A stretch of DNA of 64,000 bases from Galbibacter pacificus (GTDB lineage Bacteria; Bacteroidota; Bacteroidia; Flavobacteriales; Flavobacteriaceae), in NCBI RefSeq assembly GCF_029603155.1, contig NZ_JAPMUA010000003.1, positions 248,001 to 312,000 on the forward strand, given 5' to 3'. Position 1 is the stretch's first letter. Each line of letters opens with the position of its first letter. A program made the translations under genes and the position numbers. This document shows, piece by piece, positions 1 through 9,071 of this stretch. The notes under the pieces were generated by a model. That model did no database searches. It saw only the letters and a list, made by a program, of their open reading frames with translations, and had not been told where the DNA came from.

Positions 1-2
1 TA

Positions 3-1382
3 AGCCTTATAACTACATTGTTGATTTTTTCATGTAAAGAAGAATCAAAAAAAGAAATTGTCCAAGAAGACCCTGTTGCTAAAATTATTGAAGGGATTAT
101 TGTTCCTGAATTTCCCGATAAAACTTTCAACATTAAAGATTTTGGTGCCGTAAACGATGGGAAAACCGATAATACCAATGCCATAAAAGAAGCTATCAAG
201 GCATGCACCAATACCGGTGGCGGAAAGGTAATTATTCCCAAAGGAAAATACCTTACGGGACCGATTCACCTAAAAAGCAATATAAATTTACATTTGGAAG
301 AAGGGGCCGAGGTGCTTTTCACCAAAGATAAAAAGGCATATTTACCGGTGGTACACACTTCTTATGAAGGGGTGGAACTCATGAACTATTCCCCGCTTAT
401 CTATGCTTACAAACAAAAAAATATTGCCGTGACCGGAAAAGGGGTTTTTAACGGGCAAGCAGGTAAAAAAAATTGGTGGCCTTGGTGTGGAGCTGAGCGT
501 TACGGACATAAAGAAGGAGCGCCTCAACAAAAGGATTCCATTAATTTGCCAACTTTACGCAAAATGAATGAAGCCGGAACCCCGGTTGCAGAACGTGTTT
601 TTGGCGAAGGGCATCATTTGCGCCCTACATTTTTTGAACCCTTTGAATGCGAAAACATTTTGGTACAAGGCGTAACCTTTACCAATGCACCTTTTTGGGT
701 AATGCACCCCATAAAATCAACAAACATTACTGTTGATGGCGTTACCGTAAGCAGTCATGGACCCAACAACGATGGTTGCGATCCCGAATACAGCAAGAAT
801 GTATACATAAAAAATTGTTTGTTTGATACGGGCGATGATTGTATCGCCATAAAATCGGGAAGAAACGATGATGGAAGGCGGGTAAATATCCCAAGCGAAA
901 ATATTGTAGTTGAAAATTGCGAAATGAAAGACGGTCACGGAGGAGTTGTAATGGGAAGCGAAATTTCTGCCGGGGTACGCAATGTGTATGTAAGAAACTG
1001 TAAAATGGACAGTCCGAACCTGGAACGTGCCATCCGTATTAAAACCAACACGCTTCGTGGTGGGTTTGTGGAGAATGTTTTTGTAAAGAATATTGAAGTT
1101 GGACAGGTAAAAGAAGCATTTTTAAAAATAAATACCCATTATGGAATTTATGCCAACCAAGAAGGTAATTACATGCCGAGCATTAAAAATATACATATAG
1201 AAGATGTCAAGGTTGATAACGGAGGAAAATATGGAATTTTAATACGTGGGCGCAAAGCAAACCCCGTAAAAAACATCACTTTTAAAAACGTTACCATCAA
1301 AAAGGCAAAAATGCCAATGCTTGTGGAACATGCAGAGCCTATTCAGTTTACAAATACAACCATCAACGGAGCGAAATACTGA
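3..1382 (+). CDS. Glycoside hydrolase family 28 (polygalacturonase-like) lipoprotein, 5' end cut by window
   Basis: The protein should hydrolyse galacturonide or rhamnogalacturonan-type linkages in pectic polysaccharides at the cell surface or in the periplasm. It begins with a pectate-lyase-3-like segment (DFGAVNDGKTDNT), followed by the right-handed beta-helix of GH28 with the family motifs NNDGCDPE, TGDDC, GHGG and RIKT, which carry the catalytic aspartates, the histidine and the substrate-binding Arg/Lys. The reading frame is open back to base 3 and reads as the end of a lipoprotein signal peptide (LLIFSC lipobox), so the true start lies left of the window; a TTG at 18 is only an in-frame codon. 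The GH43 gene follows after 14 bases, so they are probably cotranscribed. The family is certain; the exact substrate (homogalacturonan or rhamnogalacturonan) is not. Confidence 0.9.
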   Translation, partial: SLITTLLIFSCKEESKKEIVQEDPVAKIIEGIIVPEFPDKTFNIKDFGAVNDGKTDNTNAIKEAIKACTNTGGGKVIIPKGKYLTGPIHLKSNINLHLEEGAEVLFTKDKKAYLPVVHTSYEGVELMNYSPLIYAYKQKNIAVTGKGVFNGQAGKKNWWPWCGAERYGHKEGAPQQKDSINLPTLRKMNEAGTPVAERVFGEGHHLRPTFFEPFECENILVQGVTFTNAPFWVMHPIKSTNITVDGVTVSSHGPNNDGCDPEYSKNVYIKNCLFDTGDDCIAIKSGRNDDGRRVNIPSENIVVENCEMKDGHGGVVMGSEISAGVRNVYVRNCKMDSPNLERAIRIKTNTLRGGFVENVFVKNIEVGQVKEAFLKINTHYGIYANQEGNYMPSIKNIHIEDVKVDNGGKYGILIRGRKANPVKNITFKNVTIKKAKMPMLVEHAEPIQFTNTTINGAKY

Positions 1383-1396
1383 AAACATTCAAAAAA

Positions 1397-3034
1397 ATGC
1401 TTGGCAAGATTTTAAAAACACTTTTTCTAACGGGCGTTGTATTTCAAGGGTCTTATGCACAGAATACTGATTTGTACAAATCCGATGTCTGGGTAGCCGA
1501 TCAAGGTGATGGAACCTACAAAAACCCTATTTTACATGCCGATTATTCAGATCCGGACGTGGTGCGTGTGGGCAATGATTATTACATGACGGCTTCCAGT
1601 TTTAACTGTGCCCCGGGACTTCCCGTACTTCATTCAAAAGACATGGTAAATTGGGAACTTATTAATTACGCACTTCGGGAGCAAATTCCTGTTGATCATT
1701 TTAAAATTCCCCAACATGGAAACGGCGTTTGGGCACCGAGCATCCGTTATCATAACAATGAAATTTATATTTATTGGGGCGATCCTGATTTCGGAATTTA
1801 CATGGTAAAAACCAAAGACCCGTTTGGTAAATGGGATGAGCCCGTCTTGGTAATGGAGGCCAAAGGAGCCATTGACCCCAGTCCGCTTTGGGACGACAAT
1901 GGGAAAGCCTATTTGGTACATGCCTGGGCAGGTAGCCGTGCCGGAGTAAAAAGTTTGTTGACCGTGCATGAAATGAACTCCGAAGGAACCAAAATACTGG
2001 ATAAAGGAAAGCACGTTTTCGATGGCCACGACGCAAACCCAACGGTTGAAGGCGCTAAATTTTACAAACGAAACGGGTATTACTACATTTTTGCGCCCGC
2101 TGGGGGCGTAGCCACGGGATGGCAACTTGTTTTAAGGTCAAAAGACATTTTTGGACCTTATGAAGAAAAAGTGGTGCTGGAACAGGGAAGCACAAAAATT
2201 AATGGTCCGCATCAAGGAGCTTGGGTAGAAACGCCAGCAGGAGTCTCTTGGTTTTATCATTTTCAAGATGTTGACGCTTATGGAAGAATAGTGCACTTAC
2301 AACCCATGAGTTGGAAAAACAACTGGCCGGTAATGGGCGAAGATTACGATGGAAATGGTGTTGGCGAACCGGTAACTAAACATAAAAAGCCAATTGTTGG
2401 AGAAACATATCCAATGGTCTCTCCTATTGAAACCGATGAATTTAGCACAGATAAACTAGGCCTTCAATGGCAATGGCAGGCCAATCCAAATGTATTATGG
2501 AGCGTACAACTTCGAAACACCGATTATTTACGGCTGTTCTGCAGGAAAGTACCCGAAGGGAGCAGAAACCTTTGGATGGTTCCCAATCTCTTGCTTCAAA
2601 AATTTCCTGCAAATAACTTTTCTGCGACAACAAAGGTGAAGCTTTTCCCGGAGGAAGCCATATCTGGTAAAAGTTCAGGGCTCATCATCATGGGAATGGA
2701 TTATGCAACGCTAACAATTGCTTCGGATAAAGATGGGTTTTTTATTGCACAAACCGAAGCTTTGGAGGCCATCAATGGAAACGACGAAAAAATAATTACT
2801 AAAGCGCGCATCAAAAGCAATCAAATATATTTTAAGGTTACTGTAAGGACTCCAGATGCCACCTGCCGATTCAGTTATAGCGAAAGTGGTAAAAAATTTA
2901 AACAAATAGGGAAACCTTTTAAAGCACAACCCGGTAAGTGGATTGGTGCTAAAGTGGGCCTTTTTAGCATAAGTACACAAAAGGCAAAACGCGGAGGCTA
3001 TGCAGATTTTGATTGGTTCAGAATTTCTGAGTAA
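1397..3034 (+). CDS. Glycoside hydrolase family 43 beta-xylosidase / alpha-L-arabinofuranosidase
   Basis: This is a secreted (signal peptide ending SYAQ, residues 1-21) five-bladed beta-propeller glycosidase that removes xylose or arabinose from hemicellulose or pectin side chains. The inverting GH43 triad is visible: the base Asp52 in DYSDPDVVR, the second Asp in GAIDPSPLW and the acid Glu in VEGAKFY. From about residue 340 a C-terminal beta-sandwich of the GH43_C2/DUF1349 kind follows, typical of 500-560 residue bacterial xylosidases. It sits between a GH28 gene (14 bases upstream) and a GH3 gene (41 bases downstream), which fits a set acting on decorated pectin or arabinoxylan. Specificity for xylose against arabinose cannot be read from sequence. 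Confidence 0.9.
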   Translation: MLGKILKTLFLTGVVFQGSYAQNTDLYKSDVWVADQGDGTYKNPILHADYSDPDVVRVGNDYYMTASSFNCAPGLPVLHSKDMVNWELINYALREQIPVDHFKIPQHGNGVWAPSIRYHNNEIYIYWGDPDFGIYMVKTKDPFGKWDEPVLVMEAKGAIDPSPLWDDNGKAYLVHAWAGSRAGVKSLLTVHEMNSEGTKILDKGKHVFDGHDANPTVEGAKFYKRNGYYYIFAPAGGVATGWQLVLRSKDIFGPYEEKVVLEQGSTKINGPHQGAWVETPAGVSWFYHFQDVDAYGRIVHLQPMSWKNNWPVMGEDYDGNGVGEPVTKHKKPIVGETYPMVSPIETDEFSTDKLGLQWQWQANPNVLWSVQLRNTDYLRLFCRKVPEGSRNLWMVPNLLLQKFPANNFSATTKVKLFPEEAISGKSSGLIIMGMDYATLTIASDKDGFFIAQTEALEAINGNDEKIITKARIKSNQIYFKVTVRTPDATCRFSYSESGKKFKQIGKPFKAQPGKWIGAKVGLFSISTQKAKRGGYADFDWFRISE

Positions 3035-3075
3035 TTTAATGCCTTTATTTAAGTGTAGAACAAACACCCGCCAAA

Positions 3076-5721
3076 ATGAAAAACCAGACCCTTGCAAAAT
3101 CTTTTTTGTCTTTATTGCTAATAACGATTGTTAATTTAAGCAATGCACAAAGCTATCCTTTTCAAAACACTGAATTATCGGAAGAAGAACGTTTAGACGA
3201 TATAATGGAACGCCTCACGGTTGAGGAAAAAATTAACCAATTGCTGTTCAGGGCACCTGCAATTGAACGATTGGGGATACCCAAATACAATTGGTGGAAC
3301 GAATCGTTGCACGGGGTGGCAAGGGCTGGGTACGCTACTGTTTTTCCGCAGTCCATAACCATTGCCGCTTCTTGGGACAAAGATTTAATATTTGCGGTTG
3401 CTTCAGCAATATCCGATGAAGCCCGAGCAAAGCATCATGAATACATACGCAGGGGCCAACGGGAAATTTATCAAGGGCTTACCTTTTGGTCACCCAATAT
3501 CAATATTTATCGCGATCCAAGGTGGGGGCGGGGCCATGAAACATATGGAGAAGACCCCTATCTCACTGGGGAATTAGGGACGCAATTTGTAAAGGGCTTG
3601 CAAGGCGACGACCAGAAATACCTAAAAGTGGTGGCAACTGCCAAGCATTTCGCTGTACATTCCGGTCCTGAACCTTTACGGCATGAATTCGACGTAATGC
3701 CCACACAAAAAGATTTATGGGAAACGTATTTGCCGGCCTTCCGTTCGTTGGTAAAAGAGGGCAATGTATATTCGGTCATGACGGCCTACAACCGTGTTTA
3801 TGGGGAAGCGGCAAGTGCCAGTGACACACTGTTTGATATTTTAAGGAATAAGTGGGGCTTTGATGGTTATGTGGTGTCAGATTGTGGCGCTATTTACGAT
3901 ATGTGGAAAACACACGGTGTAGCAAAAGATGCTATGGAAGCCTCGGCAATGGCCGTTAAAGAGGGTTGCGACCTAAACTGCGGCAATTCTTATGAAAAAT
4001 TAACCGATGCTGTTAAAAACGGGCTTATAAATGAAGCAGAATTAACCATTGCCCTTCGCCGGTTGATGCGGGCACGCTTAAAACTGGGGATGTTTGATCC
4101 CGATGAAAAAGTTCCTTATGCACAAATTCCCTTTTCGGATAACAACAGTACCGAACATAACGATTTAGCAAAAAAAGCCGCCCGGGAAAGCATTGTTCTT
4201 CTAAAAAACAAAAACAATCTTTTGCCTTTTTCAAAAGAAGTAAAAAAAGTAGCTGTGATTGGCCCGAATGCAGCTAATGTACAGTCGCTTTGGGGAAATT
4301 ACAACGGCATACCAAAAAGCCCGGTAACGGTTTTGCAGGGAATTAAAAATAAATTGGGCTCCCAAACAACTATTTTATATGAAGAAGGTTGCGAATTAGC
4401 AAAAGGAATACCCTCCATGGAAGCCATTCCGTCAAAATACCTTTCAACAAAAGATGGTAAACAAGGGCTTACCGCTCAATATTACAACGAGACGGAATGG
4501 AAAGGAGTACCACTTTTTACTAAAATAGACAGCACGATTGACTTTCAATGGGATATTGAAACACCCGACCCGCGCTTAAAAATAGGAAATTACAGCGTTC
4601 GCTGGACAGGATACATCACTCCTCCAAAAACTGGAATCTATTACTTTAGTGATTGGGGCAAACCTTTTATGGAGTTTACCATTGCCAATGAGGTTAAAGG
4701 TGGGGGAAATCACGAGCACCGCGCGGTTATAGACCCTAAAGAAATGGTAATGGAAAGAGGGAAAAAATATAAAATTGAAGTAAAATATAACAATTATTAT
4801 GGCGATGCTACCGCTAAAATGCTTTGGAGCATACCAAAGGAAAATCAATTGAAAAAAGCAACCGAAATAGCCAAAGATGCCGATGTGGTAATCCTCGCTT
4901 TAGGGCTTAACGAACGCTTGGAAGGCGAAGAAATGAAGGTAGCAGTTGAAGGGTTTTCCGGTGGCGACCGGACCGATCTTAATTTGCCAAAAGCCCAAAT
5001 AGAACTCATGCAGGCCATAGTTGCCACTGGAAAACCTGTTGTATTGGTATTGCTTAACGGAAGTGCCTTGTCGATTAACTGGGCATCGGCAAATGTTCCG
5101 GCAATTTTGTCGGCGGGATATCCCGGTCAGGAAGGGGGCGATGCCATTGCAGATGTACTCTTTGGCGATTACAACCCCGCGGGAAGGCTTCCGGTTACTT
5201 ATTACAAATCGGTTGACGACTTGCCCCCGTTTGAAGATTACAACATGCAGGGACGAACTTATAAGTATTTCAACAAAGAACCGCTCTATCCATTTGGGTA
5301 CGGGCTTAGCTATACCAAGTTTGAATATTCATCATGTAAACTTCCCACGGAAATTGAAATAAATAAACCGATCCCTGTTTCTGTTGAAGTTACTAACACA
5401 GGTAATTATGATGGAGACGAAGTGGTACAGTTATACCTTACCGATGAAGAAGCCTCAACAAAGCGGCCAATCCGTCAATTAATTGGCTTTAAAAGGATTC
5501 ACCTAAAAAAAGGAGGTAAGCAAAAAGTGGAGTTTACCATTCAGCCAAGGCAGTTGTCCATGATAAATAACGAGGACAGGTTGGTTATCGAGCCTGGTTG
5601 GTTTACCATCAGTGTCGGAGGGAAACAACCCGGTTTTACAGGCGGCCAAGATGCAAATACCACCCAAACAATTTTAAAGCGTATTGAAGTAAAGGGCAAA
5701 AGCATACCGGTGGCTTACTAA
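3076..5721 (+). CDS. Glycoside hydrolase family 3 beta-xylosidase/beta-glucosidase with PA14 insert
   Basis: A secreted (signal peptide to about residue 24) retaining exo-glycosidase of 881 residues. The N-terminal TIM barrel contains KHFAVHSGPE and the nucleophile Asp269 in VVSDCGAI; Cys after the Asp, instead of the Trp of glucosidases, is more usual in beta-xylosidases. The alpha/beta sandwich is interrupted by a PA14 domain at about residues 455-590 (GLTAQYYN to KMLWS), and a fibronectin III-like domain closes the protein (about 750-830). PA14 inserts usually shape the pocket for oligosaccharides. It is the last gene of the GH28-GH43-GH3 run and probably releases xylose from oligosaccharides made by the other enzymes. 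Confidence 0.9.
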   Translation: MKNQTLAKSFLSLLLITIVNLSNAQSYPFQNTELSEEERLDDIMERLTVEEKINQLLFRAPAIERLGIPKYNWWNESLHGVARAGYATVFPQSITIAASWDKDLIFAVASAISDEARAKHHEYIRRGQREIYQGLTFWSPNINIYRDPRWGRGHETYGEDPYLTGELGTQFVKGLQGDDQKYLKVVATAKHFAVHSGPEPLRHEFDVMPTQKDLWETYLPAFRSLVKEGNVYSVMTAYNRVYGEAASASDTLFDILRNKWGFDGYVVSDCGAIYDMWKTHGVAKDAMEASAMAVKEGCDLNCGNSYEKLTDAVKNGLINEAELTIALRRLMRARLKLGMFDPDEKVPYAQIPFSDNNSTEHNDLAKKAARESIVLLKNKNNLLPFSKEVKKVAVIGPNAANVQSLWGNYNGIPKSPVTVLQGIKNKLGSQTTILYEEGCELAKGIPSMEAIPSKYLSTKDGKQGLTAQYYNETEWKGVPLFTKIDSTIDFQWDIETPDPRLKIGNYSVRWTGYITPPKTGIYYFSDWGKPFMEFTIANEVKGGGNHEHRAVIDPKEMVMERGKKYKIEVKYNNYYGDATAKMLWSIPKENQLKKATEIAKDADVVILALGLNERLEGEEMKVAVEGFSGGDRTDLNLPKAQIELMQAIVATGKPVVLVLLNGSALSINWASANVPAILSAGYPGQEGGDAIADVLFGDYNPAGRLPVTYYKSVDDLPPFEDYNMQGRTYKYFNKEPLYPFGYGLSYTKFEYSSCKLPTEIEINKPIPVSVEVTNTGNYDGDEVVQLYLTDEEASTKRPIRQLIGFKRIHLKKGGKQKVEFTIQPRQLSMINNEDRLVIEPGWFTISVGGKQPGFTGGQDANTTQTILKRIEVKGKSIPVAY

Positions 5722-5797
5722 ATTGCCTGTTTACATATGGGTTGATAAAATGGTTAATAGCTCCATTATTTAACAAATAACCGTTCAAATTAAAAGC

Positions 5798-5805
5798 TAT
5801 ATTTG
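5798..5805 (+). promoter_or_regulatory. Bacteroidetes -7 element for the oxygenase gene
   Basis: TATATTTG is an exact match to TAnnTTTG and lies 22 bases before the start codon at 5828. No good TTTG was seen 19-21 bases upstream. Confidence 0.45.
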
Positions 5806-5827
5806 CGCACTTTTTAATGAGCAGCAT

Positions 5828-6472
5828 ATGAGTGAGTTGTTCGATCAACTAGAATTTGTGGAAGATCCGTTGTACGAGCGTATTATCAACGATCTTTTGG
5901 AGCAGCAATACAGCGTTATAGACAACTTCTTTACAGATGATGAAGTGGTGCTGCTACGCAATTCCCTGATGGCCAAATACGAGGAGGAACAGTTTAAAAA
6001 AGCGGCCATTGGCAATAAGTTTGACGAACAGATTATAAAATCCATCCGTGGCGACTTTGTTTTATGGATCGACGAGCAAAAAGCCAACGCGGCCGAGACA
6101 CGCTTCTTCCACAAAATAAACCATATGACACATTACCTTAACAAAACCTGCTTTTTGGGTATTTTGCACAAAGAATTTCATTATGCCGTCTATCCCGAAG
6201 GCACCTTTTACAAACGTCATTTGGATACTTTCCAGAACGATGACCGTAGGAAACTATCTTTTGTTTGTTATCTCAACGACGAATATTGGAAAAACGAAAA
6301 TGGCGGCGAACTGGTAATCTATCAGGAAAAAAACGGTGTGGAAGCAGCCAAAAGTTTGTATCCACTGCCCGGGCGCGTTGTTATTTTTGAAAGCCAGCTC
6401 TTAGAGCATGAAGTAAAGACAGTATTGGCCGCAGAACGGTATAGCATTACGGGCTGGTTAAAAACAAGGTAA
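5828..6472 (+). CDS. 2-oxoglutarate/Fe(II)-dependent oxygenase (prolyl 4-hydroxylase/SM-20-like)
   Basis: A 214-residue cytoplasmic protein with the double-stranded beta-helix of 2OG-Fe(II) dioxygenases. The iron triad is His131 and Asp133 (YKRHLDTF) and His194 (LLEHEV), and the conserved Arg in AERYSITGW would bind 2-oxoglutarate. GGELVIY and PGRVVIFES are standard strand motifs of the P4Hc/SM-20 group. It hydroxylates an unknown substrate, possibly a protein side chain. The gene is monocistronic, with its own -7 element upstream and the thiamin riboswitch promoter downstream. Class assignment is firm; the substrate is unknown. Confidence 0.85.
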   Translation: MSELFDQLEFVEDPLYERIINDLLEQQYSVIDNFFTDDEVVLLRNSLMAKYEEEQFKKAAIGNKFDEQIIKSIRGDFVLWIDEQKANAAETRFFHKINHMTHYLNKTCFLGILHKEFHYAVYPEGTFYKRHLDTFQNDDRRKLSFVCYLNDEYWKNENGGELVIYQEKNGVEAAKSLYPLPGRVVIFESQLLEHEVKTVLAAERYSITGWLKTR

Positions 6473-6537
6473 TGTTTAGGTCAATATTTAATGACGCACG
6501 AAATCTCAAAGCAATGTTCCTTTTGTCGAATAATCGC

Positions 6538-6568
6538 TTTGCATCCTCAAACAAAATACATACCTTTA
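6538..6568 (+). promoter_or_regulatory. Promoter of the thiamin operon
   Basis: TTTG at 6538-6541 and TACCTTTA at 6561-6568 are separated by 19 bases, the usual Bacteroidetes spacing; the -7 element differs from TAnnTTTG in its last base. Transcription would begin near 6575, just before the riboswitch. Confidence 0.55.
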
Positions 6569-6578
6569 TCACAACATA

Positions 6579-6658
6579 AACTTTAGGGGTGCCGTGAAAG
6601 CCGGCTGAGATAAAACCCTCGGAACCTGATCTCGTTAATACGAGCGAAGGGAAAAGTT
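6579..6658 (+). ncRNA. TPP riboswitch (thi box)
   Basis: The aptamer is recognised by the conserved blocks GGGGTGCC, GGCTGAGA, ACCCTC, GAACCTGAT and GCGAAGGGAA. P1 is closed by AACTTT (6579-6584) pairing with AAAGTT (6653-6658). It lies about 130 bases before thiS and directly after a promoter, so it should repress the thiamin biosynthesis operon when thiamin pyrophosphate is plentiful. Confidence 0.95.
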
Positions 6659-6672
6659 GAAATATTTAAGCG

Positions 6673-6699
6673 ACATACTATTTCCAAATAGTATGTTTT
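6673..6699 (+). terminator. Hairpin after the TPP riboswitch, possible attenuator
   Basis: ACATACTATTT (6673-6683) pairs perfectly with AAATAGTATGT (6686-6696), followed by TTT. The T-run is short, so this is either a weak intrinsic terminator forming the riboswitch expression platform or another structural element. Confidence 0.45.
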
Positions 6700-6788
6700 G
6701 GGGACAAGGCTACTTACGGCACTTGTAACCTATTCAATCTACTTTTCAGGGAGTTCCCCTCCTAAAGTTTACAGAAAAACATAAAAAA

Positions 6789-6989
6789 ATGATTACTGTA
6801 AACGTAAACAGCACCAAGCACACATTTTCACAGGGCATCAATACACAGGAATTGCTGGAGCAACTGCAAGTTTCCCCAAATGGCATTGCCGTGGCCATAA
6901 ACAACCAAGTCGTGCCAAAAGCAAAGTGGCAGGAAACCATTACAAATAATGCCAATATATTAATTATTAAAGCAACCCAAGGCGGATAA
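6789..6989 (+). CDS. thiS: Sulfur carrier protein ThiS
   Basis: A 66-residue ubiquitin-like protein ending in Gly-Gly (ATQGG). The C-terminus is adenylated and converted to a thiocarboxylate, which donates sulfur to the thiazole synthase ThiG. The length, the PNGIAVAINNQVVPK strand and the GG terminus are diagnostic. It is the first gene after the TPP riboswitch. The adenylating enzyme ThiF is not encoded in this cluster. Confidence 0.95.
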   Translation: MITVNVNSTKHTFSQGINTQELLEQLQVSPNGIAVAINNQVVPKAKWQETITNNANILIIKATQGG

Positions 6990-7005
6990 TACTGAAGTTT
7001 TATTT

Positions 7006-7107
7006 GGGCGGGCCCTTCATTGCATTCCGGCCTGGCTATCCGCTGTATCCCCGACATTTATCGTCGAGGGATACCGCTGCTATCCCTGCCCGTTCCATCA
7101 ATCGGGC
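7006..7107. repeat. GC-rich intergenic repeat-like element between thiS and thiC
   Basis: A segment of about 100 bases, clearly richer in GC than its surroundings, fills most of the thiS-thiC gap. It contains two related units, TATCCGCTGTATCCC (7037-7051) and ATACCGCTGCTATCCC (7071-7086). A hairpin joins TATCCCCGAC (7046-7055) to GTCG-A-GGGATA (7063-7073), with one bulged A. From memory, the GGCTATCCGCT...CCGCTGCTATCCC pattern resembles dispersed intergenic repeats of flavobacterial genomes. Only one copy lies in this window, so its repetitive nature is an inference. Reading through it in frame with thiC gives a low-complexity extension that I do not accept as coding. Confidence 0.55.
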
Positions 7108-7150
7108 TTTACCTAAAAAACAATTATTTAGAAAAATAAATTACAAGAAC

Positions 7151-9013
7151 ATGAATCCTAAAACCCAAAACACCACACCCAACAATACCATAAGCAGGGC
7201 TCCTTTTCCTAATTCAAATAAAATATATGTATACGGAAACATCCATAAAGGGGTAAAAGTGCCCATGCGGCAAATACAATTAGACGATACCGTAGATAAA
7301 TTTAACGGAACACGCGAAAAAAACGATCCGGTATTGGTATACGATACCAGCGGCCCATATACAGACCCGAACATACAAATAGACGTGAAAAAAGGCTTGC
7401 AGCCCATTCGCGAACAATGGATAGCAGCACGGGGCGATGTTGAACAGCTCGACGGGCTTACTTCTTCTTATGGAAACGAACGCCTGAACAATGAGAATTT
7501 GGACGAACTACGGTTTCAACACCTTAAAAATCCTTTCAAGGCCAAAAAAGGGCAAAATGTTACCCAAATGCATTATGCCAAAAAAGGGATCATTACTCCC
7601 GAAATGGAATTTATAGCCATTCGTGAAAACCAAAAACTGCAAGAGGCCAAAGCCATTGCCGGGCAACATCCCGGAGAGAGCTTTGGGGCCGCCATTCCTA
7701 AAGAGATCACGCCAGAATTTGTGCGTCAGGAAGTAGCAAGTGGCCGGGCCGTTATTCCGTGCAACATCAACCACCCGGAAAGCGAACCGATGATTATTGG
7801 TAGAAATTTTCTGGTAAAAATAAATGCCAATATCGGGAACTCAGCCGTAACATCATCCATTGAAGAAGAAGTAGAAAAAGCCGTTTGGGCGTGCCGTTGG
7901 GGAGCAGATACCATTATGGACCTTTCCACTGGAAAAAACATTCATGAAACCCGTGAGTGGATTTTGCGCAATTCGCCCGTGCCCATAGGAACGGTTCCCA
8001 TTTATCAGGCATTGGAGAAGGTAAACGGAAAAGCCGAAAATTTAACATGGGAGATTTTTAGGGATACCTTGATCGAACAGGCCGAACAAGGGGTTGATTA
8101 TTTTACCATTCATGCCGGGGTTCGCTTGGCTTATGTACCGCATACGGCCAAACGTGTAACCGGGATTGTATCACGCGGGGGGTCTATTATGGCAAAATGG
8201 TGCTTGGCACATCATAAAGAAAACTTTTTGTACACGCATTTTGAAGAAATCTGCGAAATCATGAAAGCCTACGATGTTTCCTTTTCCCTAGGCGATGGCC
8301 TGCGTCCGGGAAGCATAGCCGATGCAAACGATTATGCACAGTTTGCCGAACTGGAAACACTTGGCGAGCTTACAAAAATTGCATGGAAATACGATGTGCA
8401 AACCATTATTGAAGGCCCCGGCCATATACCAATGCACATGATTAAGGAAAATATGGATAAACAGTTAAGAGAATGTGGCGAGGCACCCTTTTATACATTG
8501 GGGCCTTTAACAACCGATATCGCTCCCGGTTACGACCATATCACAAGCGGTATAGGTGCCGCAATGATTGGTTGGTACGGTTGTGCCATGCTATGCTATG
8601 TTACGCCAAAGGAACATTTGGGGCTGCCTAATAAAGAAGATGTAAAACAAGGTGTAATTACCTATAAAATTGCAGCACATGCCGCCGATTTGGCAAAAGG
8701 TCATCCCGGAGCCCAACACCGCGACGATGCCATGAGCAAGGCACGTTTCGAGTTCCGTTGGGAAGACCAATTTAATTTGGCATTAGACCCCGATACGGCA
8801 CGTGCATATCACGATGAAACCCTGCCTTCGGACAATGCAAAGGTAGCTCATTTCTGCTCGATGTGCGGTCCTAATTTTTGCTCCATGAAGATTACTCAAG
8901 ATGTGCGAAACTATGCCAAAGAAAATGGTCTAGATACTCAAGAAGCCATAGAAGAAGGAATGAAGAAAAAGGCCGAAGAGTTTAAAGAAAAGGGAAGCGA
9001 AGTATACCTATAA
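7151..9013 (+). CDS. thiC: Phosphomethylpyrimidine synthase ThiC
   Basis: A radical-SAM enzyme that rearranges aminoimidazole ribotide into hydroxymethylpyrimidine phosphate. It has 620 residues from the ATG at 7151. The C-terminal CSMCGPNFCS (CX2CX4C) binds the 4Fe-4S cluster, and the core contains GDGLRPGS, EGPGHIPMH, ITSGIGAAMIGW and AHAADLAKGH. The frame stays open upstream to 7004, but that part is the GC-rich repeat element, and the family begins near MNPKTQN, so 7151 is preferred. It is the second gene of the riboswitch-controlled operon. Confidence 0.96.
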   Translation: MNPKTQNTTPNNTISRAPFPNSNKIYVYGNIHKGVKVPMRQIQLDDTVDKFNGTREKNDPVLVYDTSGPYTDPNIQIDVKKGLQPIREQWIAARGDVEQLDGLTSSYGNERLNNENLDELRFQHLKNPFKAKKGQNVTQMHYAKKGIITPEMEFIAIRENQKLQEAKAIAGQHPGESFGAAIPKEITPEFVRQEVASGRAVIPCNINHPESEPMIIGRNFLVKINANIGNSAVTSSIEEEVEKAVWACRWGADTIMDLSTGKNIHETREWILRNSPVPIGTVPIYQALEKVNGKAENLTWEIFRDTLIEQAEQGVDYFTIHAGVRLAYVPHTAKRVTGIVSRGGSIMAKWCLAHHKENFLYTHFEEICEIMKAYDVSFSLGDGLRPGSIADANDYAQFAELETLGELTKIAWKYDVQTIIEGPGHIPMHMIKENMDKQLRECGEAPFYTLGPLTTDIAPGYDHITSGIGAAMIGWYGCAMLCYVTPKEHLGLPNKEDVKQGVITYKIAAHAADLAKGHPGAQHRDDAMSKARFEFRWEDQFNLALDPDTARAYHDETLPSDNAKVAHFCSMCGPNFCSMKITQDVRNYAKENGLDTQEAIEEGMKKKAEEFKEKGSEVYL

Positions 9014-9071
9014 CGATGAAATGTTTATAACCCCGATACTTGAATACTATAATTTAATAAAGCTATCAAAC

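Noticed and set aside
1634..2125. 163-codon open frame on the minus strand
   Set aside because: It lies wholly inside the GH43 gene, antisense, with no protein family features.
7004..7150. In-frame upstream extension of thiC
   Set aside because: It runs through the GC-rich repeat element and has no similarity to ThiC; the ATG at 7151 fits the family.
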